64,000 nt of DNA, taken from contig NC_135071.1 of assembly GCF_051401765.1 (NCBI RefSeq), positions 9,526,961 to 9,590,960 of the forward strand, written 5' to 3'. Of this stretch, positions 50,031 to 63,137 are shown piece by piece. This DNA comes from Calliopsis andreniformis (Eukaryota; Arthropoda; Insecta; Hymenoptera; Andrenidae). The position numbers were made by a program, and so were the translations under genes. The notes under the pieces were generated by a model that saw only the letters and a program-made list of their open reading frames with translations, had not been told where the DNA came from and did no database searches. The number at the start of each line of letters is the position of its first letter. The first letter of the stretch is position 1.

Positions 50031-53000
50031 GACTACTGTGCCAAGTTGTCTTGGAAGAACAATGTTTAGAGATACGTTATTTTGATCTATTCCCTTATGT
50101 CATTCTTGAACTCGAATTAAAGGGATCAGTTGATTTTTTAATTCCTAATTCCTGTACTTCTCTTCTTGTTCCTTCTAGTCGACTTTATTCCTAGCTGCAG
50201 TCCATGCGTTTTAGTTTCTTAATTGAGTCAACAGGTCCGCTGTTATGCAAGACAGTGGATTACGTTGATTTGGGTTTGAGTCTACTTTTCAAGCATTTGT
50301 GAAGTATGTAAAGTTTGTATAGTTCCATAGAAGACACAAGATTTGTATGATAATTGCTTAGTCGTAGTGTAGCGATCACGTGACTCTTACTGACGAAGTT
50401 ATGATAGCATCTGATTACATTACCAGTGATGTTTATACTACGTTTGCATCTTTTTATGCTTAGTTGCAATGTATTGGTTACATGATTTACAGTTTGCATT
50501 GATAAGTACTTCACAGTGTGCATTTTGAAAATATCAATAAAAGGATGTTAATTCGCATCTCATCTGTGTGTGCACGCAGAAAGTGACGTCACGGTTTATT
50601 TAAAGCAACTGTAAGACGATCCTGGCGATATAGATGTTTTTTTAGAAAGAACTGTGTGACGAATAGGCAGACTAGATCAAAACAATTCTTCCATGCGTGA
50701 GAATAAGTAAAAATTTGCAGTCAGTATAGATAATTTAATTTTAGTCATTTAGTAGTTTCTAGGTTTGTTACTATTTAAATCCGTAATTGGAAATGGAGGA
50801 ATATAAACAATCATTAATGGGTGCATGTGATTGTAAAGACTGTTCTCATAATTTGAATTAAAATAACGTATTTTAAAAACACCTGACTTCAGCAAATCAA
50901 TTTTCAATTGTATGTAAACAAACGAATGCGTTATATACTGTGATATGTATATATTGTGAACCCTAATTTTCCTCATACACTTTAATTGAAAATTAAATCG
51001 TTATATCAATCCCTGAAATGGAAATACTGAAATCCTAATATTGAACCAATTTTGTAAAGATACTATCAAATTCAGATTGCAAAGCTAAATGGTAACAAAC
51101 TGCAAAGCAAGCTAAACTTTTTTTTAACTATACAAAGCATAAGTGTTGAATGCTTTTTCGAAGTCCTAGTATTTAAATAATCTTCAACATGGTCAAAATC
51201 TTGAATAATATACTGAAACAATCTTCTAAGGACACTGATATATTTGCAAATAAGGATTGATATGTTATTTAGTCTGGAACTGCCCTCATATAATCAACTT
51301 TGACCGTACATGAACAGAACAACGTGTAACATAGAATGAAACCTATTTTTCTTTGCTTCCGAAACTGAAATTGCTACATCAATTTTCGGAACAGAAATAT
51401 TGAAGTCCCAATATTGAGGCAACCTTTAAAAGACACTGAATACGAGCAAATAAGGATTGATATGCAGTTCAGTTTGTAGCATAGATTGGAAGGTTTTTTA
51501 CCTCACACAACAGTTCAGCGAAACATATATTTGATGCACTAGTGTTCGTTCTAGTTATTCGCGTCGGTGCGCGCCTCGTGTAACGCGGATTACAGTTCTC
51601 TCCTCTGTCGGGGCACATATATGCAGAGGCAACTATATACAGTACATAGCCGAGTCGAGCTTGGGGGGAACTATGTGCAGGCGTAGTACATAATATACCC
51701 GCCCCTATGTACTACATAGGAGCCAATGAATGATGTAACAAAGAGGCAGTTCCACGAAGTTTGCCGAGCATTCCCGAGGCAGCCTCGCACACCTTGTGTG
51801 TATGTGTTGCTGTATGCCATGGGAACGCACACTAGGAAAGTCGTCAGCTGCTACAAGTGCACGACGCCATGTGCAATCCTACGGAGTTGCGCAAAAAAAG
51901 TACATATGTGTGGCTAGAAAAATTATAGAGCATAGCAAGACAACCTCTTTTTCCCTACAGAAATCGAACTTCATTAAATTATCCAAAACTGTATTTCTAT
52001 TTCTACTCAATATTTGCGAAGTGTCTTTCTATGTATGACTTTACTCGCGATCGAAGGTAGCATTCTTTGTAGAATCCTTTGCGTGTAATACTTCAGTTTC
52101 ACGTATATATTTCCTTTTGCAATTTCATGATTGAGAAAAACTTCATGAGTACATAATTGCTACAAATACAAGAAAGGAATTATCAATAAAGAATGTTGAA
52201 AAGATACGGAAAGATAATCCTATTATGGTGAGAGAATGAGGGTACATCCGGTTAGCCGCCATATTGTTCTTTGGTGATTTCCTCTTTCCCCTCCATTTTC
52301 CACCCCTCCCCCCTTCCGAACTAAGCCTGCTTCAGCATAGCAACAGCAGCAATAAAAGGCTGCTATAAATAGATCTTGACCTTCCAGTGTTGCCAGAACT
52401 GGCCCAACGTATACGTCGAAGATATTGGGTTAATCAAGGTCACAGCGGCCATCTTGCGACAACGTTGCATTTGCCTATAATCTATTCTAACAAGTAAACA
52501 AGTACTTAAAAATTTTTGTTTGTTTTTGCGTTATATCATTAGTACATAATTCCATGTTAATAGTTGTAAAATACTTTATCTTACTTTTTTGATCAACGCT
52601 CATCATTTTTTGTTTCCTGTTTGCGTATCGACCAAGCGACACTTCTTCATGTGTAGGAGTACAAAAAAAAGTGGAAAAAAAGGAGTGGGCGTGCCTGTGA
52701 GGAGAACCGGCAACGCCGCAGCGGTAAATCATGATTAAAATAATAAGTATAATACATATATGCGGAGTACATACGGGAGGTCGGGTACATAAAGCTGCGC
52801 AGATGCACAAACAGTGCTGTACGTCTGGCTGGGTTCTGCGCAGCTTCAAATCCCCCACTCCTATTATTCAGTCCCCACTACTGCGCAGAATCCCACGGAT
52901 CAGTTCCAGGAGAATCGGAGGGGGGGTAAGGCGGGCGTTAGAAGAGGGAAGGGCACCTGAAACCGCGAGTATATACGGTATATACCCTAGCGTGCGTTTA

Positions 53001-56000
53001 CCAATCTTGGCACTTTGCCTGAAAGAGCATATCGACCGTGCAACGTTGTCACATCCTCTGCTGCGATCTTACGTGGCCCTGGCCACTCTTTGAGCGGTAT
53101 GTACCTAGCTGCAACCGATCCCTGATACACGATGCGAAACATGATCGACGATATTCAACTATTTATACATCAGGAATGTAGCTGACATAAGATTGTAGAT
53201 TCTATAGATGATTGGATATCAAGACTGTAAAAGAATATTAATATGAGAATTAAAGACCAGAAATGTATAAATATGTAAAGAAGTTGTAGGTGGAGGTGTA
53301 GGACCAACTCTGATGCCTTTGGTAAAGGACTTAAATATTGTATGCAATGTACATAAACACATAAGAGTTTATTACTTCATACATTTTGCAGTCAAAAATA
53401 TATATGTAAATGTGTATATTTTATGTGTGTATGCAAATATGGAAGTTTACACAGGCGCGATATTTCGCAGGTTAGGACTTAAATATCAATCACATGGCGC
53501 ACAACGCATGCGCGAAGAAGCATGAAGAGAACTCTGCGGTTCAATCTCATGTTTATTAAATCGAAATATGGAATAGGAGAGGATGGCTGAGTTAAGAGTA
53601 ACAAAGTGAGATTGGTGATTTGAATCTCAAATTAAAACAAAAAACTGAAGAAATCCTTCACTTGTCATTGTTCAGCTTCGATTAAAGATTCGTGTCTCAT
53701 TGCGATCTTATGTACCATTGTGCATCGAACAATGAACTATCCTTAATTAGTGCAAAAATTCGCCTTCTTTTAGTAATTTATTTTCTTTATATCTTAAAAT
53801 TAGTTTTCTAAACTAGAAATAATCGACGCTTCAAATGGAATATTCTTTCCCAATTTTTCGCGCTTCTAATTGGCACATGCGTATAGAATTCCTGCTTACA
53901 GATTCCCTATGATTAGTGATATTCGCAGCCCATAGATGGCAGCAGTTACCGGGACATATCAGTTTCTTTTTATCTCCTGGAGATTTAAATTTTTTAAATC
54001 ATTGATCTTTGAATGCAAAAACCGAACACAAAAATTGGTAAAACCAGAATCCACGATTATTAATGATAACAAATAGATCACTTGAACAAACATTAGCTTT
54101 ACATAACAGTTCCAGGTAAGATTTAAGAAAATTTTAAGAAAGTTGGAGACATCAGTGAATACTAAAAAATGAAGGATGTTCTTAAAAGAAGTTAAAGACA
54201 ACTCAACAGAAGCTGTGAAGATGATACTATCATGTATCCAGCAGAATAGTCTCACAAAAAATGAAGCTTATACTTTCCGTGGCCTTAGAACACAAATACC
54301 ACAAGTTTCGACTGAAAACACCTTAATCCAAAATCTCCTTAAGATCCAGAGCTATCCAGGAACATCTATCTAACACGATATCCACCTACTCTTTTTCAAA
54401 ACTGTTTCCTCAGTGGACGAACAATTTTCTATAATAGTAGCAGACAAAGTGAAACGTTGAGGGAAAGCGTGAAAACTAGAAGCCGCGCGAGTCGGAACGA
54501 GATAACTTTTCCGCCCGACCCTGTTCCATCCCCCCTCCTTATCGTGTAACATGGTCGTGTGTCTCATCGACAGTGCACATCGGTGAACAGACGCAGCCGC
54601 TGGTATGCGTCCCTCCTCGCCGTCGAGATGTGATTTCGATTGAAGCAAGGCACGCTGTGTACCGTCGAGGATGAGGAACAACATCATGAACATGCACACG
54701 GTGAACGCTGATAGTAGCACGGACGCCATATGGCTCGAGAAAAGGACGTCGGCGGCGCCCGAGCGAGTGTCACTCAGTACGTCCTAAATGCATCTTTCCT
54801 CGTGAAAGAAGGATGTGCAGAAGTAGTGGTAGCAAGTTTGGCGAGGGAGTCTCGATATGTACATCCTTGAGTTGGTTCATTTTTTAAAATTATTGTTAGG
54901 GTCTTGTAGGACTCTATTTTTGAGTTCTTGAGGTGAAGGATTCTCCTTATTCGTTTAGACACAGAGGATCTACTAAGTGAGATTATTAATTCATCGCTGT
55001 GCAGTGTTTTTTCCAAAGTATCTCGTATTTTTTCTAAATCCTCTGCGTATTTACGACGCAATTTAAATTTGTAATTGGGTGTGCCTGAATATAGACTTTT
55101 TGCTTGGAAAATTGCAAGTTTTGTGCTCTTGCGTGGAAATAACTGTAATTTGTGTCTCAGCGTGCGCACAAGTGTTTATTTTTTGTGATTAATTCCGCAT
55201 AAATCTGTGAGAAAGTGTCTATTTGTTTACTAATAGTGAGAAATTTAATTTAGTGGTGACAGAATGTAATCACGATTTTGTGACTTAAATTAGGTGTGCT
55301 TATGCTTATGGAAAACCAATGTGACAGTGATGCTACTGTACTGTACTGACATGCGCGTGGTCGCGACCACGTGTATAGTGTACATTGACACTGTCAAATT
55401 TTCGGATGCTAAGACAGTTGATTTTTGGTACTGCAAATGCTACTTACCTTCAGTTTAAAAATAGATGGTGGTAGATTAACAAATAATGAGAATCAGTCAA
55501 ATTAATTGGTTATACCGCGCGTTGACATGTGGTGTGTGTTCTCCCGCGCTCTTCTTCCACCACTTCTTGTCATTATTGATGGTGGTTCAACGAACTTTTC
55601 TGATCATTACATGCACTCCCTTATTTCATACTATACTAATAACACAACCTAAAAACACGCTTATACTTATCAATTTTTATAAATTTTATTAAGAATTTAG
55701 GTAGTATTACTATTAAGTGTATTCAAAATAATTCTAATAAGCATGAAGAATGTATAGTATAAAATATATTGGGTTGAATCATAATTAAGTTTCAATGCAA
55801 GTCTAATTTACTTTTTTTATTTCAATTCTATGCAAATAAAATTAACAAGTTACTTGAAGAGTAATAAGATGCTGTGATAATAACAGTGCTGAATTTTAGA
55901 TTAAAATCTACTGTAACATATTTTATTAACAAATTTCCTTTTGCCACACCATCTATCGGTAAATCCTATTATAAGCCTATTAAAAGGTTTTTGATATATA

Positions 56001-59000
56001 AAGTGTTAAAAAATCTTTAAGGAACTTATCAGTGACTCAGCCCAACAGATACTACTCATGGCAAGCCATAGTATTAATTGCCACTTTATTTCTACTACTC
56101 CATATTATAGTAATCTTATTTTCATTTTTCTCTTTTCAGGTTGTGATAAAGTTGTAGTCAAACAAGAACTCCCCGATGAAGCGGAAATCAGAGAACTGGC
56201 TGCCAAAATGGTGGAAGCAAATAAGGCGAAAATGGGTGCTGCAGTTACAGGGGCACCCCAGCAAAGGCCTCCACAGTGCCTACTTCCTCAGTCCAATCTT
56301 CCTAGTATACTAGGATACTTGACCAAGCGACCAGCTGATTCGTCGACCACTGTCGCCGCAAAACCTCTTCCTGTGGAAGGCAAATTACCAATCGATGACG
56401 AGAGTCAAAGGGGCAGGTTCGGCTGGACAAGTTTCGATGACTGTCACATACCATATATATTTCGCTCTGGTGAAAAGTATTGCGCCGTACGAATCTTAGA
56501 ATCTAAGTTACTGAACAAGTACCTGAGCTATTTGCACTCGGACATCTATAGTTGCACGTGTATAAGAAGCTACTACATTACGGAGGCTGAAAGCAAACTA
56601 TTCAATGAAATCAATGGAAAGCACTGTGAGAATCAGTTTGGTAGAGAACAGTTCACGTGTAAAGACTTGGTGGTTCGTTTGTCGGACGCTAAAGAATTTT
56701 ATAGTTTTCTGGACGTGTGTTACACGAAATTGACTGCAGGCACAAACTCGAATGTGACCAGCGAACATAAGGCTGACAAGTGTGGTTTCATCCGAATAAA
56801 TAAGGAATCCGTTGTTCCTTATACAGTGAAGGATGGCCTTCAGTACGTCCCTCTGTTTTATTTTGAGGGTGAGACTGAAAATCTGAAGCTGAAAGCAGAG
56901 AAGCTCGAAGGTTGGGACTTGTCGTATTTGAAGTTTTGTTGTAAAGTACAGGGTATTCGTAATGAACTGTTTGCAAGTGAGACGTGCTCGGTAATTAGTT
57001 TAAATGATATTAAAAGTTACTTCCCACCCGGCACGGGATTCGAAGACTATTGGCCGACCAAAGTTATGGACTCTCAATTGTTAGTTAATAGTAAAGGTGG
57101 TGGAGGTGGTGGTGGATGGACCAAGCAACCACCGACTCCACCAGCTACGAAGCCTGTTTCTGTGCAAAACAACGTGAATAAGCCGACTCTTAACGCGAGG
57201 GCTACTCCTATGCATAATATGCTACCACGTGGAGCTGTTGCCAACACTTCTCAGCGCATCACGCAACCCAGGCCTGTTGCGACCACGCATCCAGCGCATT
57301 CTTCGCCGACTGCACTTCCTACCGGCAGATCGAACATCGTAACACAACCAATGCTGAACACTGTACAAAATGTTAATGGCTGGACTGGTCTTGTTGGAGG
57401 CCAACCCACTTTCCAAACAGCCCTTGTGTCTCAAGCGAATTCGATTATTCGGATGCCATCGTCTCTAAACATGCATAGTGTAAGTTTTTGATCTCATTGT
57501 AGATATCTAGATTTACTAGCAATTACTTAATAGCATTTATTTGTTTTTATGATTATAGCAGATGACGACACAACCAAAAACTTATTCGCAGCAGTCTAGG
57601 AGTAGAGGGGGTGGTAGCAGTGTAACAGCTCAGTATCCTGGAGTATATCCAGTTACAACAATGCAAACTGTTGCACAAGCTCAACCACCCCCTCTCGTGA
57701 GAGCCACTGTCCATTCCAGTCAACCCAATCTTGGGTAAGAAACATACAAGTTTTCCTAATATATAGATGTTTTTTGAACAAAGCTTCAAAATATTCAAAA
57801 CGGTTTTTGTTCGATTTATAGCATTTTCTCTAATCTTATATAGCAACAAAAATTTGTGCTTGCTTTCAATTTAGTCATCAAAATCAGTAACTTGTACACT
57901 AGGTATGATTTCAATGTTAAAAAGCACGCAATGAAATATTCTCTCCAAATCTTTGTGTTAATTTTTACTTGGAACTTAATTATGATTCCTTAGTTGAATT
58001 ATTTGAAATGTCTTGTATGATATTAAGGGAAATATTAAATAAATATTCATTTGATAAGTAAAAGGGTATAATTTATCTGAAGTAATTTTTATTTACTCAC
58101 AGTTTAGTTACTTTTATATTTTATATAAATATTTAATATAGTTTCGGGGTAGATTTAAAATAATGGTTTAACTGAAAAGAAGATAATTTTTGAATAAGAT
58201 TAAAGTGATAATGTAACAATAATAGTTTCAATTTTTTCATTCGTTTTTTTTTTTTAAGTAAAAGGTTGAGTGTTATTTAAAAATTTTTAACATGATAAAT
58301 AATGAATGCTTTACAAAATTCTATATAATACATAAGCAGAGATAGTAAATAATAGACTAAAAAATAAATTCTGAAGAGATCTTATTAATAAAAAGTGTAT
58401 TCTAAATCTTCAGCTTAAGTTTATAGAGAAAGTTGTATCACCTTCTATTTAGTTATACCATGAATAAATTCACTTTGTATGTTAGAATAAAATCAGCATG
58501 CAACATGAAACTAGGAATCTGTTTTCTTCTTTCAAACATCTACGATTATATTTGTATTTGCAAAAGATTATTATTTATTATGTGGAAAACCTGCACTATA
58601 GCTTTTTGCATTGTACATACAACGTATGATTTTTTTTTGTATAGTTATCCAACCTATGGGAAGGATGACTGGTGAGTCCCTGTAAAATGTACTTATAGTC
58701 ATGATTACTACGTAAAAGTAAGATAGCATGCACAAGAATACTATGATTAACAAACTTTTGGTTTACGCAAAAACTATAATAACTATATCTGTGTTACCTC
58801 TTTAAACATTACTTATTTATGTATTTACTATTTCTTCCATTTTCCTCTGTTCACAAGTCAATTTGTGATTAACTTATTTTTTTCGAAAATTCTGCTAAAT
58901 TAATATACATGAAACATGTAAATATTTGTTATGTATTCTCATTTTGAAATACTTTACTATTATTGAACTATATTTTATTTGAATTATTAGGTAGCAAAAT

Positions 59001-60345
59001 ATCGAAATTTATGTAAACAGTATAACATACTTAATATTAAAATAATGAATTAACATATACATTTTGTAGGGAACCTCTAATTACAATAATATGACACTTA
59101 ATAGTTAATAATTAATACTCCATGTACATATTTCTGTATGTATTTTCTTTTGCTTCAATATTCATTGCAAAATACTTAAAACTGTTTTTGAAAGCATAGA
59201 TTAAACTGCAAATGTATATGATAGTGTGTTATTAAATATTTTGCAATTTTCTTGAATGCTATAGTAATTTACCTAAATACTTGGGTATATGTTCTTTACG
59301 ATTCTATTCTTTTTTTAATGTGAATCTTTTCTATTTTAGGGTCGCATCTACATACACTACACCGGCTTTAGGCGTACCTAACGCTGTGAGTGCGAATACG
59401 TACCCGCAAATGCTTGGTTTAAGCGAACAAGTACAAGCTCTAATGCCATCGCCGACTTCAGCATCCACATTACTGCATCCACAGAGGCATACACCATCTG
59501 TACATAACACATCTCACACAAAATACCCACCACCATTGATACCAGTGAATGGTAGTAATAACAGTTCCAGGTACAAAGATATTGTCTATTTAAATATCAG
59601 AAATACAGGGTGATCAGTTTATCTGGAAACCCTCTTAGTGTTTGCACCATTTATTCTAAATGTTGTTAACATTGTAAGTGCTGCCAACACCCATTAAATG
59701 GTTTCCGGTTAAACTGATTACCATTACCCTATATGTATTTTTGTTTTATTTATTATTATATTTAACTATTTGATTTTAGAGATTCCAGAGGTAGAAAGCC
59801 ACTGATACCAATATCAGAAACTCATATATCAGCTTGCCAAGTGCAGCCTTACCAAATCCAGAAAGCTCTTGTGGAAGACAAGATGGTACCTTGTATTAAC
59901 TTCAAGCCATACATCTATTCTGAGTTGTTAATGACACTCCCAGACTTTGTGGCTCAGTATTTCCCCGCATGTGACATTAATAGTTGTCGGCAAGTCCTAA
60001 CAGAAGTTTTGCACATTGACTTGTATCAAGGAAATAGGTAAGATACTCGAGCAGAATTTTTTGACTAACAAGGAACATGTAATGCCATTCATTTAGTTGA
60101 TACTTTAAACACTGGTCTACGAAGTTAATATTTGTGTTCTTTTCTGAAGGTTGCAAATGAAGATGTTAATGGAAGCAGGAAAGTGTTCCTCTTTAAATGA
60201 GGAATTACCTTTAATACAAGTGAAAAGTATAATGAAGTATATGCCTCAATTGAAGTACATGTTAAACAGAGGAGACATGGTGATGCCAACACCAGCGCAT
60301 TCTTCCGAAGATTACCCCCCCAAAAAACGTCAACGTACCAGCTAG
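49615..60345 (+). CDS. uncharacterised 774-aa protein, probably nuclear
   Basis: I do not recognise this gene. Exons 49615-49711, 56140-57479, 57559-57734, 58645-58671, 59340-59570, 59780-60037 and 60150-60345 sum to 2325 nt and join in phase throughout. The N-terminus is charged (MCMDIQVNEKEKKMNERSVD), followed by DVQIVEARI, SUMO-interaction-like, and VVVKQELPDE, a sumoylation-like site. Residues about 124-338 form a Cys- and aromatic-rich globular region (FGWTSFDDCHIPYIFRSGEK to YFPPGTGFEDYWP). Next come seven Gly (352-358) and a Pro/Thr/Gln/Ser-rich linker. A second folded region covers about 640-750 (QPYQIQKALVEDKMVPCINF, QYFPACDINSCRQVLTEVLH). The C-terminus is PPKKRQRTS, a basic nuclear-localisation-like tail. 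Upstream in-frame TGA at 49543; ATG at 49621 is an alternative start. Intron 1 is 6.4 kb; exon 4 is only 27 nt. AATAAA at 60595. Likely a transcription or chromatin factor, by inference only. Confidence 0.85.
51005..51500. repeat. degenerate direct repeats in intron 1 of the 774-aa gene
   Basis: ATCAATCCCTGAAATGGAAA with TACTGAAATCCTAATATTGA (about 51006) recurs as ATCAATTTTCGGAACAGAAA with TATTGAAGTCCCAATATTGA (about 51378). GCAAATAAGGATTGATATG occurs at about 51247 and 51447. Two diverged copies about 370 or 200 bp apart; no coding content. Confidence 0.5.
51540..53110. other. GC-richer intronic patches with YY1/Pho-like cores
   Basis: Within intron 1, patches at 51560-51720 and 52700-53100 are less A/T-rich. 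GCCGCCATATTG (about 52256) and GGCCATCTTG (about 52447) match the YY1/Pleiohomeotic CCAT core. They could mark an internal promoter or enhancer. No transcript can be deduced. Confidence 0.3.
54370..54729 (-). CDS. possible secreted or membrane-anchored protein exon (ORF of 119 aa)
   Basis: A minus-strand ORF nested in intron 1 of the 774-aa gene. It starts MASVLLSAFTVCMFMMLFLI, a convincing signal peptide or signal anchor, then a polar stretch with a few Cys. The surrounding bases are GC-richer than the intron. No known domain follows and I cannot find a matching donor and acceptor pair, so it may be a first exon, a small secreted peptide, or chance. Upstream on the same strand is a 131-aa ORF (54774-55169), Lys/Arg-rich, also unrecognised. 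Confidence 0.25.
   Translation of the reverse strand: MASVLLSAFTVCMFMMLFLILDGTQRALLQSKSHLDGEEGRIPAAASVHRCALSMRHTTMLHDKEGGWNRVGRKSYLVPTRAASSFHAFPQRFTLSATIIENCSSTEETVLKKSRWISC
57735..58644. other. intron 3 of the 774-aa gene
   Basis: A/T-rich intron ending in a long T-tract and TATAG acceptor before the 27-nt microexon. It holds no separate feature I can support. Confidence 0.6.
59604..59734. mobile_element. 131-bp MITE-like element in intron 5 of the 774-aa gene
   Basis: The left end TACAGGGTGATCAGTTTATC, then TGGAAACC, is matched inverted at the right end by TATAGGGTAATGGTAATCAG, then TTTAACCGGAAACC. Total 131 bp with about 28-bp terminal inverted repeats and TA at both outer edges, as expected for a TA-target non-autonomous DNA transposon. 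No ORF. Confidence 0.75.
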
Positions 60346-63130
60346 GACTGGCTACAGCCTTACTGGCCTACTTACGACTACTATCATTCGGCGTTTTGAA
60401 AAAGCCGATCACTTTGACTCGTGTGCGTAGCAAATCAGTACGCTCTGAGGGAACGCGAAAACACAGATGAAGAATTGACGTCATGCGTTAAAGAGCGCAC
60501 ACTGAGGATTACCTTTTATATACAAGGGATCTGTGACACATTGTGAGCTATTTCTTTCTCCAAAGTGTATCTACGAGACGAAAGTCTGCCTGTAAATAAA
60601 ACTCAGATGTATAAAGTTAAATGTTGCACAGTTGGCAGTTTAAATGTGCTTTTATATATTAAGAGTAATGATACCTTTTTTCGTATCGCGTTTAGAACTC
60701 GAAGTTGCTAAACGAGGGAGATACACGGATAGAGAATATCGTTACTATCGGAACCATTCCTCATTTTTTTTATTTCATTTCATTTTTCTACCTCTATTAC
60801 AGAGTATCGTAGTATTTCTTTGTAAATAAAACGGAAGTTCTAATTTAGATGTGATTCGGAGAAAGAAAGTGCTGATATGCGATAGGGAAGTGCTGTAGGT
60901 GTGTTGTTTAAAATTCACCTATATCGCACGTCGAACGGATATCAAAAAAAATTTGGCATTTGTATATTTAAAGAAGTGGAAGTAATACTTCTTCAAGTTC
61001 CTAGCTATTGCTAATATGTATCCTGATAATTAGCTGCAGAATAACTTAAAAGCGTCCTTAATTCACGACAATGAGTTAATAGGAAATTCTATCGTAAGTT
61101 TTAATGGGACTTATTACACGAAATAAGTCTGAAACATTAAGAAAATTCTGTTTGTCAAAATTAAATTAACAAAGGACACCGTACACAGCGATGCAATTCT
61201 GTTCAGATATTGACAATATCTAAATATCTAAGTCAATAAAGTGAAGAAAAAATATGCAGCTTAGGATACCATTAAACACATGGCATATGTTAACAGTCAG
61301 TGAGATATGTATCACTAAGTGTATGCAAAAAGATTTTAACTATTTTACGAGTTTAATCATTCCAGAATACGAAAATATGCAGTTGACCTTTTTTTATTCT
61401 CGTTAAAAATGTCGTTTCTTTATGATACGCGTAATTCAAGTTTGAAGAATCGTTTATGCAGATAGTTATTGATCTTTCTTCATTTCCTAGATTTTATAAT
61501 AAAATGGGTATTTGTCGAAAACAAGCATATCTCATGAATGTTAATTACAAATATTAATATTCTTTTATTTATATGTAAAAGATATAATTTGCAACAGGAG
61601 AAGAACCTACCTTGAATTTGTAAAACTGGAAAATTTGTAAAATCATTTAGTCTTCCGGTTGAATCTATAATTTTATACAAATGGGAAACCTCATTTAGTA
61701 TAAATCCCTCATATTTATAACAAAAGCACTCACTGGATCTTATCTACTATATTTTCAGTTCAAGTAAAAATAAGATACAATTAACTATTTAATAAAGTTC
61801 TGGCGTATTAGTACGCTTTTTTAACTGGTTCTGCTCTTAAAAAGAGGCTTCGATTAGTATTGCTGACTGATTAACATTCACATTTGCTAATTACTATTAC
61901 ATAAAGAAAGCCAAGTATGTATATGTGAAGAAATATGTATGTATATATTGTATGGAGATAATTAGTGATAAATTAATGTTGACCATCATGGATTTTCCAT
62001 ATAAAAGAAAGGCTTTAGGCATCCTGTTACGGTGGAGATGGTATATTTTGTTATTTATAAATTACTGTTAGTGATATCATTACTTCAAAGGTTTTATTGC
62101 CATTAAAAAGACTACGTACATTGAACTGGTGTCCACATTTTTCTTATTATAGCCAAAAAGATTATAATGCAAAGAATTCTTAGAAGTGAAGTATAATTAA
62201 AACATCTGTGCAATGATATGTAAATTAATATTTATTGTTTACATTTTGTAATTGTCAGATTTATAAATGAATTTTCTTCGCGGTAATTATTGAAATAAAT
62301 TTTGATGTGATAACCGTTTAATAGAAGCCAAATTTTGTTTTATTTAGATGATATTTTTATTGAAGAATGCATTATTATATGTAAATAAATATGATTTATT
62401 AAATATAAACGAATATGATTATTTATTTACGTATAATTGCGCAAAAGCATAAGTTATTGCGTATTACTAAGTTTCTTATTACAACGAGGAGATCATAGAT
62501 ACACGTATATCTCAAAATAAAAATAAAAGAGATTCGTGGGCCCAGTCCAAGAGTTAGGATTTAATTACTTTTTCTAGTATGTTAGATTAGAGCATTTATT
62601 CGTTAACATGTTAAAACGATGCGTGTATTATACTTTATTACATTATCACCTGTACATATAGACCATAAGAATTAGAATATTAGACATTTCAAATAAATTC
62701 ATGATATAATCAACAAGACTTATCATTTTAACAAACTTTTCTATTATACAATATATAGGCTCCTACAATTAATTAATAGACTGCGATGTTTATGCACATT
62801 CATATTTTTATAACAAAAGTAAAAAGAGAATTTAAATAAAATTTTATTTCTCTTCTATAAGTATTACGATGCCTATTTTATTTTATAATTCAAAATACAA
62901 AAAACTTTATTTTCAATTAAAAAAGTAACAAAAGTATGTACATTTTTACTGTTTAGTATATTTAAATCTTCCATAAGTACGTAAAGATTTGCAGTCTATT
63001 ACTTAGTATTTAAATTAACTTTTTAGTCAGGAGGGGTCTAGTTAGCTAGGTAAAATAATTCCATTTCATAGATTCGCATGTAAGTTAAATTTTGCGAATA
63101 GTAGCAACAAATAACCGCCAGAATCAGTGG
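60346..63130. other. 3' UTR of the 774-aa gene and intergenic region
   Basis: AATAAA motifs at 60595-60600 and about 60824 are likely poly(A) signals. Beyond about 60900 the sequence is A/T-rich and holds only short ORFs. No RNA gene seen. Confidence 0.5.
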
Positions 63131-63137
63131 TAGTTGG

